A stretch of 64,000 nt of DNA from Hetaerina americana (Eukaryota; Arthropoda; Insecta; Odonata; Calopterygidae). Where the stretch lies: positions 2,430,501 to 2,494,500 of the forward strand of contig JAKTNV010000042.1 of the NCBI GenBank assembly GCA_022747635.1, in the 5' to 3' direction. Positions within the stretch are counted from its first letter, which is position 1, and each line of letters starts with the position of its first letter. Shown piece by piece: positions 23,680 through 35,700 of this stretch. A model generated the notes under the pieces. It was not told the DNA's origin, made no database searches, and worked only from the letters and a program-made list of their open reading frames with translations. A program made the translations under genes and the position numbers.

Positions 23680-25990
23680 GTGGAGATTAAAACCATTAGC
23701 TACTATGTGTCAAGAGAGAGAAAAAATAATTATTTATTGATGAAGCAAAGTGCTTCTACGATCGCCGCTAAAAATGATTCCGTTGAGGCACATTTAGGAT
23801 CCGAGAAGGGCAGTTTTATTTCCGCATATATTTTAGTCCAACTTACAGTAAAGCATTGTTTTTAACTTGAAAAAGAGGCGGTTTAGCCAGAACACTAAAG
23901 ATAGTAGGAAAAATACCTTAAATATATTAGCGTTTTCTAGGCTTTGGGTGAAAAAGTAGTTAAAAAATTGAATGAAATTAATTTAAAAACCTTTTCTACC
24001 GGTTGTGGACGTGTCCAGTGTTTTAATCATAAAAGTGACTATTATTAATGGGGCCGTACAGTACGGAAGTTCATTGCCCCTTTCGGGATAGGAAATCCTT
24101 TAATATCTTGTTTGAAAAGATTATTGACGTATTTCACAAACAGTTAAAAGTCATATGTTGTTCAATGTCGCAGAAGATGATAAGTTAGATAGCCATTTTA
24201 ACAATGTTAAAATAACCAGGTGAAGCAGGGATCATAAGTTTCGTTCTGTGGCGGGGATACCAATTAGAATCTACCTAAATAAGATCACAGGTTTTGCCCC
24301 CGACAATTAAGCAGTACCTACCATCAAAATATTTCGAATAATGTAATTAAAGGTGGAATATTAAAAAATGGCCATCTGAATGCAAACTTTATGCCAACAG
24401 ATTGAAAATATTGACTGCGTAAAGAAATTATTTACCGAGAAAAGAAGATACCATATCAAGGAATGCAGCTTACATATGGACACCCTTTACCTGTTATTAT
24501 TTTGCCTATTTTAAAAAATAATGCATCCTCATGCATGTAATGCATGCGTTTAATCTTTAACATTTCGGATATTCTCAACAGTTTACGGAATGAAAATGTT
24601 ATTACACACTAACTACAACGTCTAGGAGACGCTAAATAAGAGCAAAATATAAAATTTTTGAGAATGAGAAAAAACTACCCCGGGGGAGATTTTAAGCTTA
24701 TTATTCTTTTAATTAGTAGTCTGACTTCGTTACAAATTGAGGCGCCTTATTCAGGACAAATATAATCCGAAAGGATTCTGAAAAACTCTTTTGAAAGAGG
24801 TCACAAGATGAGCTAAATTATTTAGTCGGCCAGCTCACTAGTATGTGTGTTTATTCGAGAAACGACCTTCCGCATCCCACCACTTGGAAGAGGAGGCAAT
24901 TCTTTTTAGAGACCTGATGGGTCGGCGTCTTATTTTTCTCCCGTGTCACTTATGGCCATAACTCTTGCACCGCCTCGACTTTGGAGACTCTCTCGTTGTC
25001 CCTAATCTTCCGGCCAACTCCTCAATCTGCCTCCTCTCTCACTCGCGCCGGTACGGTGGGGACTTCTGGGAGCCCATTACAACCAAAAAGAAGATCGGTC
25101 GGCCTGGAGAATACCAGAAAAGACAAACGCCACCATCGTAGTTCATAGCCTATTAACGGCGCATTCTTGCTGCTTGAAAGAGTCACTAATGAAAACTTCT
25201 TTTTATCGCAGCTTGAGTCCTGAGACATTTTCATTCCGAATTCAGGCCCTCTTGTGATCCTCCCGCCGGTCGCCACCCTCTTATCCCCGTTCCTCATGCC
25301 TATCCCACTCACCCTCCTCAACACCACCAGTGACCCCAGCCTCTGGCTGCTTCGTCAAACTTACGGGGAGAAATTGTGCGCGGTTTTCTCTTCCAACTTG
25401 GACCAGAGCCACGCATGGCTCATAATGGATCTTACCGATGTGTGGGGAAGGCGTAGTAAAACCGCGAGGAGAAACTCTGTGGGAACGCATGAAGGCTTGG
25501 AAAAAATGTTTCGATATAAACTTGTCAAAACGCCCTTTTGCTTTCAAATGCGATGACCCTCTTGTCGCGGAAACGCGAATTTCCACCTTGACGGAAACTC
25601 CTGTGACTTAAGAAGGTTCTTTTTACGTTTTTGTCCCATGAACAAGATGGTGTTCTCAAGTAGGAGTTCATTGCCTCGCCTCTGACAGGATAGATGAAAG
25701 GGAGTGAAGTAATGATTAGCCGAGTTGGCTGCCATGTGGAAATAGCGTGTACTAGGGTGTTTGTTTGACATTAATTGATATCAATTTCCCCAAAATAATT
25801 CATTTCGCAAGGCCCGGTTTCAACAAGCTATCGTAATCATCAGGCGTTCATCAAGGGATGAAAGCTCAAGGAAACCGGTTGAGTAAAACAAGATTTCTTT
25901 GCGGCAATGGACACCAAATAATTTCCGACAAACATCATGAATTTCCATAAAGTTTCGAAATACATTTACTATATTATATCGTTATGGGTA
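23680..25990. other. Unannotated stretch
   Basis: AT-rich, except a more GC-rich part at 24960-25480 where frames on both strands overlap. No domain, RNA or repeat copy recognised. Confidence 0.5.
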
Positions 25991-26003
25991 TAGGACAATT
26001 AAA

Positions 26004-26004
<1 letters not shown>

Positions 26005-26052
<48 letters not shown>
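26005..26052. repeat. (TA)n microsatellite
   Basis: Left border of AT-bounded repeat copy 2. Confidence 0.95.
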
Positions 26053-26054
<2 letters not shown>

Positions 26055-26208
26055 GGGCTGACACAATATAACACAAATAGAATAGAATAGCAACATTTAA
26101 AAGGACACTCACACGGTAAATTGTTCGAGCTTTCGGCCCTCTCAGAGGCCTTCTTCAAGAGAGACTCTACATTATTGTGCCGCTCGTGTGAGTTTTTCCG
26201 TACAATCG
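26053..26208 (-). repeat. AT-bounded repeat, copy 2 (TTGAAGAAGGCC family)
   Basis: Read on the minus strand, the core at 26158-26131 is TTGAAGA, a GGCCTCT/AGAGGGCC stem, then GAAAGCTCGAAC. Outside it, ACTCACACG (complement near 26186-26194) and CGTGTGAGT (near 26108-26116) are inverted arms that could enclose the core. It is bounded by (TA)n on both sides like copy 1 at 21.8 kb, and lies in the opposite orientation. Confidence 0.75.
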
Positions 26209-26279
<71 letters not shown>

Positions 26280-26280
26280 A
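26209..26280. repeat. (TA)n-(CA)n microsatellite
   Basis: About 54 bases of TA followed by a CA run. Right border of AT-bounded repeat copy 2. Confidence 0.95.
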
Positions 26281-26746
26281 TCAAACACGCCAAATGGCTT
26301 ATATAATGGCTATATATAAATATATAGACTCATTGTTTTTTGTAAAATTTTAAGTAGCTAAAGCTATACCCATATATTGAAGACAAACAAGCATGCAAGA
26401 CAACCTGAAATTCAATATTAAGTAATAAGATGACAGATCGAAAATTCGATGTTTAAATACTGACATGACTACCGTCATCAATTATCGCAGCAAATGGTTG
26501 CCGAGCGAGAATTTTTTCTCTGATTATACAACGCTATCGGTTAGACTAATTCAGACTAGTTTATTTTTAGCCTTAATGTTCTACTGTTCTGACTAATATT
26601 AGTGATGACCATTCATAAACTGAATGAAGAATTTAAATAAAGATTTCCACTAAATTACGAACTTATTTTCATCTGACGCATGTTCCTCGAAATTACACTG
26701 CAATGGATGAAAAATCCAAAATACTGTAATCAACTCTAAGATTGAG

Positions 26747-26985
26747 TCAATAGTGGTGGGTAGATGTCACCCAATACCTAACCCAAGAGTGTTTGAAAAT
26801 CACACATCAGGGTAGGCGGACCAGTTCCTTTCCCTTTACCAACTATGATTTCCCAAGATCTGGTACCCGAAAAAATCACACACTTTAAATGCAGCAAAGG
26901 GTGGTCAGAAGCGTCCCCGGGAATTGAACCGGGCTCTCCGGCCATTATCCCAGGAATTCACCAGCTGGCTTAAAGTATTCTTAAT
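26747..26985 (-). repeat. tRNA-derived SINE, family A copy 1
   Basis: On the minus strand the head has a box A-like region (AGCTGGTGAATTCCTGGG, near 26965-26948) and box B GGTTCAATTCCCGG (near 26933-26920). About 50 bases later comes TTTTTTCGGGTACCAGATCTT, truncated here to its core TCGGGTACCAGATCTT. That core and the following AACTGGTCC / TGATGTGTGATTTTCA blocks recur in the same order at 46.5 kb. No coding capacity. Confidence 0.8.
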
Positions 26986-26999
26986 CCGATATATTGGTT

Positions 27000-29900
27000 G
27001 TCTATAAATTGCCGCATGAAAAAAAATAAAGCTTCTGAAATTTTGAGTATTGTAAAAAAGAATTGTTGAAGCACATCTATTTCTACCAAAATACTTTTTA
27101 CGCAAGTTAAAAATACAGGTAGTTGTTAATTGATAAGTACCTACCTAGGAAGGAGGTCCCGTTGATGTATTATTATTAAGTCCTTCATAACCATATGATG
27201 GTTATGCAGTAACCTATGAAACCAGTGGCTGGTTTCCAAAAGATAAAAGTATATATGAAAATCTTCCAAAATATAACAGCAAACGCTCTGCAAACACTGA
27301 CATAAGTGTTGTTGAACTTTTATTGTCAAAGGGAGGCTCATAACGGCCAAAATTCACGAATAAAAAGTAAATTCATTCATAATTTATATAAATGTGCCCC
27401 GGATTGTAATGTAACTTTATATTCGGAAAGCAGCAGTTAAACATTTTTCCTTCCAATTAGTTATAATGTAGTGGAAAATTCTTGCGACCACCGAAATAAT
27501 CTTTATGGCTTGCAAGAGAAACGTTTTCTTTGTTGGGGACCAACGCGGGCGTCGCAGTACTAAATTTGACGTTGGATCGCACACTTTGAGCAATGAGAAC
27601 CAAGACCAGCCTCTTCCGTCCAAATGTCTGCAAGTAAATGACGGATTTCCACCAAGACTTTGACAAAATTCAGGCCATTAAGCGTTCTACTTTAAATTAC
27701 TTCTACTGAGAACATGGGATGGGGCAAAGAGGAGACGGGAAGGACACCTGCTAAAACATCCGGGACCGCTCGTTTCCCAATTTTTCCCCTTCCCACTTCT
27801 TTCTACCACACCGAATCGGGGAGGTGTAATAAATTTAGTCCTCTTTGAAAGGATCTTGTACCATGTCGCTGTTTTGTTTTCGCCTTGCTTAAAGGCACTT
27901 TTTTCCCAACGCCATCGGAGGGGTTGAGGAACGAGGCTCGGGAGAGATGGGACTGAAGTGGGGAAGAGCTATGGCAATAATTTTTTCACCCCCACGGAAA
28001 AGACTCCGTTCCACTTAAAAATCACGGGAATTGACTTTCTACTTGGGTAGGCGTTTTGAAAAAAACGCGCGACCCTAAAGCTCTCGTCCTACTCGCTCCA
28101 ACTCTTTTTATTTGCGCGAAAATGAAGGACTCGTATCTAAATCGGCTCCCCTGATTGGTCAACCGGTTGCTGGAAATGGTTGCTTTTTGACTGGTCGACG
28201 CCGGGACAATAAAAGGCATGAGTGCGTGAAGCACGTAATTGGCTCTATTTAATGCGGCCGCCATCTGCATACGTTGCTCAAAGAAAGTTTTTGGCCTTCT
28301 CAGACGAAGAGCACGGTGGAAATGACTTGCATGCCCATCCTCACAAATCGCTCAGTGGTATCTTTCCAACGGGTTTAAGGGGAATGAGTGGCCGATCCAC
28401 GGCCAAATTTCTTGTCGCATCCGTCGCTCTGAGGGACTCGGCCCCGGTCATAACTTTGCATTCAGAGATTTGAGGGAAAAAACGAGACGCTGAAGAGGCC
28501 AATGCGGTTTTACAATAAAGGAGAGAGAGAGAGGAATGAAAATTGATAGGGTCACTTAAGGAGGAAAGTGTGTTATTTAGATAAAATTCCCATCGACCAT
28601 ACCTTGGAACTTTTCCTCAGTTATTTTAATGCGTATGAATGGAATTTACGATAAACAATAATAGCCAATATTATTTCATTTAATGGAAGCATAAATTACA
28701 GGTTGTCTAATAATTTAATCTAGTGTCACTATTACTAAAATAAAAAGTAAAATACCACGACAATTATGTTGGAATTTGTTTCACAATGTAATCTTTAGCG
28801 AGAGAACATTTATACGCGCGTGCATATTGATACGAACACTTCTACTTTCCTTTACTCAATGCACGGTACTATCGGTCGTCGAAATAAAAAAACAACTATA
28901 TATGACTCATTAAGAGTCTAGCTTTTACCAAAAGACAAGCCTGATAGTAGTGTTGAAGAGTTATAAAATTAAGGGGTAAATTATTATTTGTTTCTTTTTA
29001 ATGAAAGGCAAACAATAGTTTGTTTATGATAAAAAGGTAATTAAATTTTCGAGAAATTCAATGATTGTGTGTACCATTAAAGTTTTGATCATATTATTTA
29101 ATACTTGAATTAGCTCCCAGCTTACTAATAAATGAACAAATTCATGTTAATTCTTAAAGGTTTGAGAAGACATGATTGCTATGATCGTTTGGCGCCGTAA
29201 AAGCGATACCAGAAACTCCATCAATTCAAAATGGTCGAGGCGGGAATGGAAACCGCGGCATCTGGATTAGTCATTGACCTTCAATCTGAACAATATGTTT
29301 TCTTTTCGATGACTTATGATACTTAAAAGGAAAGTGTACTTGAATGGAGCTAATATGATTAAAATATAAAAAAAAGATTCTTATGGTACTGCCATTAGTT
29401 TAATAAAGCGGCAAAGGACCGGTTATAAGCATCCTGCTGAACAAACAATAAAAATATATAAAATACAAATTTTCTTGTTTTATTCAAATGAAATTTTTAC
29501 GTTGCTTAAAGTTTTCTCTGTCAAGAAATGAGAATTCTACCAAGTGAGAGGATCCAGTTTATTTAAAATCCTAATTATTTGTATAATTTTCCAAATACAT
29601 CGAAATTATTTTATTTTTATTTTTATCATTTTACTTGAGAGGAAACTAGACGGTATCTAAGATATAATAAAATAATAAGCACACGTTTTAAATTATTAAC
29701 CTAAGTGTATAGACATAGGTAGAGACTCTTCGCGTAAAAATCTTTTAATAACAAAAGTTTTCCTTAGCAGACGCAATTGACATTTTGTGTCATAGAATTT
29801 TATAGGCAGAAGAATTTAAGTTAAAATTGGGTACTGTCATTCTTAAAATAGAATAAATTACAAATCCATTTCGTAACTTCAAGGTGATTTCTCCGCGAAA

Positions 29901-30076
29901 TTATTGCGGAATGGATGCATAAAACTTTACTTTAAACATTTACTTACAAAAAGCTATTTGATGACGAAAAATTCCGATGAAGATTAATGAAATCAACGAA
30001 GGAAAGGAGTTTTTACATAAATTCTATGATTTTCTGCTCAACTTGATGGAACTTTATTATGAAAAGTGAATGATTA
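27000..30076. other. Unannotated stretch
   Basis: Mostly AT-rich, with a more GC-rich segment at about 27700-28480 whose overlapping frames carry no recognised domain. A short GA run lies near 28520. No supported gene or RNA. Confidence 0.5.
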
Positions 30077-30211
30077 TAACTTTGTAAGTTCTACTGATTT
30101 CTATTTTAAAAACGACCGGATTCGTCGAATAGTCGACATCAACAGGAGATAATGTCGACCATTCGAAACCGGTCGCTTTTAAAATAGAAATCAGTAGAAC
30201 TTACAAAGTTA
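30077..30211. repeat. 135-bp near-perfect hairpin (MITE-like)
   Basis: Left arm 30077-30138 and right arm 30152-30211 are complementary over about 60 bases with two mismatches and one 3-base indel. The outermost 35 bases (TAACTTTGTAAGTTCTAC onward) are perfect. The 13-base turn contains CAACAGGAG. The inner arms carry GACCGG / TTCGAA / GTCGAC. There is no coding capacity. The high arm identity implies a young copy or a structure kept by its own folding. Confidence 0.9.
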
Positions 30212-31363
30212 TTATTATTAATTTTTGATATAGTAAATGCACTCTTATAATTGCAGAGTCCCAAACCACAAACTAAATACGAGTAGATGTCGCATGTAAT
30301 GCCATATGTTGTACTTGAGTAATAAGTTGACTTGCAAATTCTGCATATCAATGTGTGTCCTCAAAAGTAACTGCTTTACCAAGACGAAATATTCCCATAT
30401 TCTTTTGTGATTCGTATTTTAATTGTCAATAGCTTAAAGGAAAGATTACTAAACAGGAAAAAAGGATAAAATACAGTAAGAAGTAAAACTTCTAAGGAAT
30501 TTAAGAATCGATTCCAGTAGAAAAATAGGACGACAATATCACATACTGATTGGAAACTGACCAATATGCAACCCCCATGCAACTGAAGAAATGAATTCGT
30601 ATCAACCCGAATGTAACTCTTAAATGTCACTTCTTAGGAAATAAAATATACAATAGGATCATTACATCCATTAAACAAGTATTTAAGCTATCATTGGCTC
30701 TGAATTTCGTTCCGTGATCTTGAAGGAAGTCACGAATTTTTACTTATCTTATGTGAAATCCAAGAGGTACATTTACCACAGTAAATGTGCAGTTAGCAAA
30801 AAGCTAGATATGATAGACATAAAATTTTCCCATGGGTCAAAAGTTCTGGATTTAGTGACGTAAGAGCCTAAATGGCGGCCTTAGCGTACTTTTAGCTAAA
30901 GTCATAAACTAAAGATAAGCATGCACATTAATACTTCGTCACCAAAAATGGTATGGAGCGAATATGAAAATGGAAATTTTTCAAACCTAATCCAGTATCG
31001 AAATAAATATATAATGGACGCGTTGACTACTTTTTTAAAGTGGCTGGGCACACAAAGTGCACATAAAGCATAAATGGGAATTTCGAAAGTTATAGAGATG
31101 AACTTATCGTAAGTTAGCAATATTCTAAATGTGAAGCTTACTTATCATTTGCCTACTACTCTATTAACTTCCACACAAGTAGTTTCTTTGTCGTAATACT
31201 TCTAAAGGGAAAAAAAGAAAGAATTTCTGAGAAACATGGAATCTCCTCCTATATGTATAACATTATTTCTATTACTTCTCTCTCTGCGAAAATAGGAAAG
31301 GATAATCACGGTGCTATAATTTATTTTCTTGTCGAGGCGTTTGTTACTCCTTTCTATTTTACA
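30212..31363. other. Unannotated AT-rich stretch
   Basis: Small frames only, none recognised. Confidence 0.5.
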
Positions 31364-32722
31364 ATTATTATTATTATTATAAATACACATGTGCTAATAG
31401 ACACTGTCAGGTGGCACACAAGTCCCAAACAATTGCAAAATATAATACATAAAACCAGACAAACACAGATCTCTTTAACAAAACAAGTGAATCCCCATCC
31501 CATTTACAACCATTAACCAGCAAGAAAAAAAAAGATACATAAAAAAAATTAAGCTATAACATATAATACCATACACCACACATAAATCAAATTTTTACAT
31601 ATATACCTTACATCTATTCTTAAAAGTATACACTCTGTTAGGAAAGGGCTCGAATATTTTTGCAGGTAAGGTGTTCCACTTAACAATTGTTCTATTTAGA
31701 AATGAAAATTTTTTTTTATTTGTCCTCTGTGCCCGGCATTTTATCTTAAATTTGTGATCATTTCTGCCTATAAAATTTGGGTTCCCCGCCTCTTTCCTAA
31801 GATCTGCCCAAGCTTTCTCCCCCTTCAAAATTCGGAACATTCCACAAAGTCTGCTTACTTTTCTTCTAGATTCTAGAGGTTCCCAGCCCAGCGTTTCTAG
31901 CATGTCAGACACACTCTCCATCCTCCTATGCTTCCCCAGTACATATCGGGCAGCCTTTCTTTGCACCTTTTCCAGTTTTTTAATATGACCTTCTTCATGA
32001 GGGTCCCATACAAGAGAAGCGTACTCTAAAATTGGTCTTACTAGGGTCTGATAAGCCTTCTCCTTGGTTGCTCTAACGCTCCCTTTTAGGTTTCTCATTA
32101 CCCAATGAAGAGTTTTGAAAGCTTTCTTATTGATGTACTCCACATTTAGCCCCCACCCTAAGTCCTTAGTTAAATATACACCTAAGTATTTGACAGTATC
32201 ACTTCTAGGAATGACATTTTCTGAGAATTTATATTCCCTATGGTTTCCATTTACCTTATTGCTAAAAGTGATGGATTTGCATTTGCTAACATTAATATCC
32301 ATCCCATTTTTTGTCACCCAATCAGCCATTTTATTAATGTCCCTCTGAAGTTTGTCACGGTCTCTGTCATTTTCGACTTTCCTGTAGATAATACAGTCGT
32401 CTGCAAAAAGTCTTATCTGAGAATTAATATTTATTGGGAGATCATTTATATATATTAAAAACAATAGCGGGCCAAGTACGCTTCCTTGTGGGACTCCCGA
32501 TGTTACCCTTGCTTTTTCAGAATACACTTCTCCTAATTTTACCCTTTGTGTTCGACCTTCCATGAAATTTCTGACCCAAGAGATTACTCTTCCATCTGTG
32601 TGTAGTGGCAATTGGCCCATCTTAAGCATTAAGCGATCGTGGTCAACTTTGTCAAAGGCTTTTGACAGGTCGACTATTATAGCATCCACCTCTATTCCCG
32701 CATCCATAGAGTCGAACATTAA
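31364..32722 (-). mobile_element. 5'-truncated non-LTR retrotransposon (LINE, CR1/L2-like)
   Basis: On the minus strand the copy enters in the middle of the RT domain near 32722, runs through the C-terminal half of the protein to a stop at 31595-31597, and continues about 210 bases of 3' untranslated sequence. It ends in an (ATA)n run at 31364-31382. A short tandem repeat at the 3' end and loss of the 5' part are usual for LINE insertions made by target-primed reverse transcription. ORF1, the endonuclease and the first RT motifs are missing. The clade is judged from protein motifs and is approximate. No clear target-site duplication was seen. Confidence 0.85.
31595..32719 (-). CDS. LINE reverse transcriptase, C-terminal 374 codons (truncated copy)
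   Basis: The open frame has no internal stop. RT motif A is VDLSKAFDKVDH at residues 16-27 (catalytic D17). The B block is SGVPQGSVLGPLLF at 74-87, the catalytic FADD at 105-108, and the thumb-region KYLGV at 177-181. RPILEYASLVWDP follows at 228-240, and a basic C-terminal part typical of CR1/L2/jockey-group proteins reaches residue 374. The Met at the start is not the native start: upstream RT motifs and the endonuclease are absent, so this product would not be a working polymerase. An uninterrupted frame in a dead-on-arrival copy suggests recent insertion. Confidence 0.9.
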   Translation of the reverse strand: MFDSMDAGIEVDAIIVDLSKAFDKVDHDRLMLKMGQLPLHTDGRVISWVRNFMEGRTQRVKLGEVYSEKARVTSGVPQGSVLGPLLFLIYINDLPININSQIRLFADDCIIYRKVENDRDRDKLQRDINKMADWVTKNGMDINVSKCKSITFSNKVNGNHREYKFSENVIPRSDTVKYLGVYLTKDLGWGLNVEYINKKAFKTLHWVMRNLKGSVRATKEKAYQTLVRPILEYASLVWDPHEEGHIKKLEKVQRKAARYVLGKHRRMESVSDMLETLGWEPLESRRKVSRLCGMFRILKGEKAWADLRKEAGNPNFIGRNDHKFKIKCRAQRTNKKKFSFLNRTIVKWNTLPAKIFEPFPNRVYTFKNRCKVYM

Positions 32723-35700
32723 TTACGAAAGACGAATTGATTAAGACGAATTGAACAGTAATGAATTCATAGTTATCTTCTGGTCAGCAACGGATATTCA
32801 ATCTCGAGAAAAAAAAGGTTTACGTCATTTTAGGTGAATATTCTTTTCATGCTCACTTAATAGTGTTGGCTAGTTGCTATTATTATTATTTTAGAGCGTT
32901 ATTTAGTTAGTATAATAGAAAAATTTGTTCATTATATGGAAATAAAATTTAAATAAACGCAAGAATAACAACTAAGGTAAAGTAATTTTGACACATCAGA
33001 TGCAAGTTTAGCATAAAGTTGGATAAATATGTGAAAAGTTAATGTAAATCAATTTAAATGGGTTGTAATCTACAATCAAAATATTGAATGACAAAACTGA
33101 GATTATATTTTAAGTTATTCACTTACATATATGGATTGCTTATTGGTAATTATGGGAAAATAGTAGTGGTTATTCACGCTAACGTAGCGGTTGATCTATA
33201 ATTAAATGACCAAATGGAATACCGTAATTAACGGAAAGGAAAAATGAAATACCAAACAGGAGATCTAAGATAATAACTATCCAAGGTATTCCAATTTCTA
33301 TTTTGTATTCCGCAGCATAATGATAAATGATATTAACACCCAATATCGGACGTTTAAATATATCCATTCAGCAACGAAAAATTGACCTATCTTAAGAATA
33401 TAAGTAATTTACCTGCCTTTTTCCTAAGATCCGATTGCTTCAAAAGATAATTTCAACTAAAATAAGTTCAAAAAGATAAATAATACCAGTAGATAAATAA
33501 AGCAGTTCTTTTTAGAATACCCCATTTAAATTCATGTTTTAAGGTAGGTTTCAAGTATTCACGAAAAGAAAGACATACAAGGTCTATGAAAACAGATGAT
33601 GGATTGAAAATACTCAACTTGACTCACTAGTAGTAATTACATGAAATTTATTAGTCATGGAAATGGGACATAACATCAAAATGAGAGTTCGCTAAAACAG
33701 AAAACTCGGGAATTAGAAAAACAAACCACTAACTCAAACAATGGCAATTCAAAGAAGTCTTAGAAATCCCAGTAATACGGGTCAGCATTGCCAATATATC
33801 TTCTTGTTTATCGAGCCCGCTTCACCAGCCTGGGCGAGGTGGGCGTGTTTGCGACGGCGAGACAATCAATGCACCGTGTTTAACTCGAGTGCTCGAGTGT
33901 GAGTGCGACTCTTTATGTGTACAACGCACAACTCTGCTGGATCCAGGGTTAACGTATCTTCGGTTTAAATTAGCGCCCACATCTCCACCTCAAGGCGGCC
34001 TGAGATGAGAGTAGGGAGGCCGCAATTGACCCTCATATCTCAATGCACCGGAGAAAACGTTGCGACAGATGAATCCGGCTTTTAAGGTTCTTCTGAATGA
34101 AATAAGTGAGCGCGTGTGAAAGGGAGAAAGGTCGTATTACTGCAAAAGGATTTGGATCTCGGAGATCGAGGAAGGGAGGGGGGGTTAGGGAGATGTGGGT
34201 ATCTGCGGCGGAGGGAACGGGGGGAAACAGAGAGAGAGAAGGGGGGTGGGGCGAAAGGAAGACGGGGAAAGGAAAAGGGAGGGCAATGGGGAGGAGTCGA
34301 GAAGAGGGCGGGGTGAGGGAGGTCACGGGGATGCAGGTGAGAGGTCTGTGGGAAAAGGGGTTTGGGAGGTGGGTGTAGAGGGGTGGTATGGGATTCTAGC
34401 TGTTAGGTTAGGATCTACTGATGTTATCGCCGCGAAAAAAATGGAGAAGGCTGAGAAAAAACCGCTTTGTGCTTCAGTGTTTGTCTAACTAATAGGCGCC
34501 AGGCTTTCGTTTTTTTTTAATCTTACTATCGGTAAATGGATTTTAATCGGTCTCCACGCGGCACGTTCTACCGATGAATGAAAGGGTTCAAAAAACACTC
34601 AAGTGACAAGGTAAGAATATTTCTCACTGTGATCTCTTCGGGCAGGTTTCCAGTTTAAATAAATGTGAACGATTTATGATGCACCGGTCAGCATAAAATG
34701 TTTTCACCTCCGTGATTGCGCTAAACGCTTTGGAGAACACGAACGTTTAGTTTTTTTTTCGGAAATATGGATAGTATATTTTATCTCCCTCCGAGGATTT
34801 CTGTGTTACATATCTTAATGAACGTTCAAGATTTATTCGGAGAGAAATGCAAATTTTATTTTCAAAAATATCTAATGAAATACCTAGCTAAGATGGTGAC
34901 TAATCAAAAATTAAAAATAACACATTGCTTCTAGAATCATAATCGCGTGCTAGATAGTCAAAGTTGTTAATTTAATTCGAATCTGGGGTAAAGATAAGAT
35001 ATGTTTATAAATTATGTTGAATTCGTTTAGCTATTTTGCGCAATATCTGTCTGAATAGGTTTTTTCTTCATTTCGTTCTTCTCTAAATAGAATACTAAAT
35101 TTTCCTAGGGAGGAGAGTCTTCAGTTCCGGCATCGGATAGAGTCGCTCCATCATAAGATTTTGAAGACTAGCTCTGCGCCCATATTAAAAAAAATCTACC
35201 ATCACCCTTCCCTGTAGGTACAGGTGCGCTTTAAAATCTCAACAATTTAAAATGCACCCCGAAGTAGAAATGGCAAATTCTCCTCTTTGTCGACCCACCT
35301 CAGTAGGAATGTAATATTCTAAACGATTACTCCTGAAAACTGACGATGAGTTGATACGGCGTAACACAGATTCACTAAAAATTACACACAGAGTATCTTA
35401 TTAGCCTAAAAGTAAACGAAACAAGAGAAGTGAACTTATACTCCGTTTAAAAACATTGAAACAAACACAGTTAAGGTTGTCATATAAAGACTGAGGTAGA
35501 ACCTCTTTGTTGTATCATTAGGTAGCACTTCAGAGCTGGTCTTTATTCGCTCTTCGCAGAGGACTTTATGAAGACTACAATTACGATCGTTTTAATTTAT
35601 TAAAAACTCATTAAATAAACATCGCAATGATTCCAAACAGATCACAAATTTTCATGATCGCAAACATTTCACTGTCTTTTTCTGAATGCATTGTTTCACA

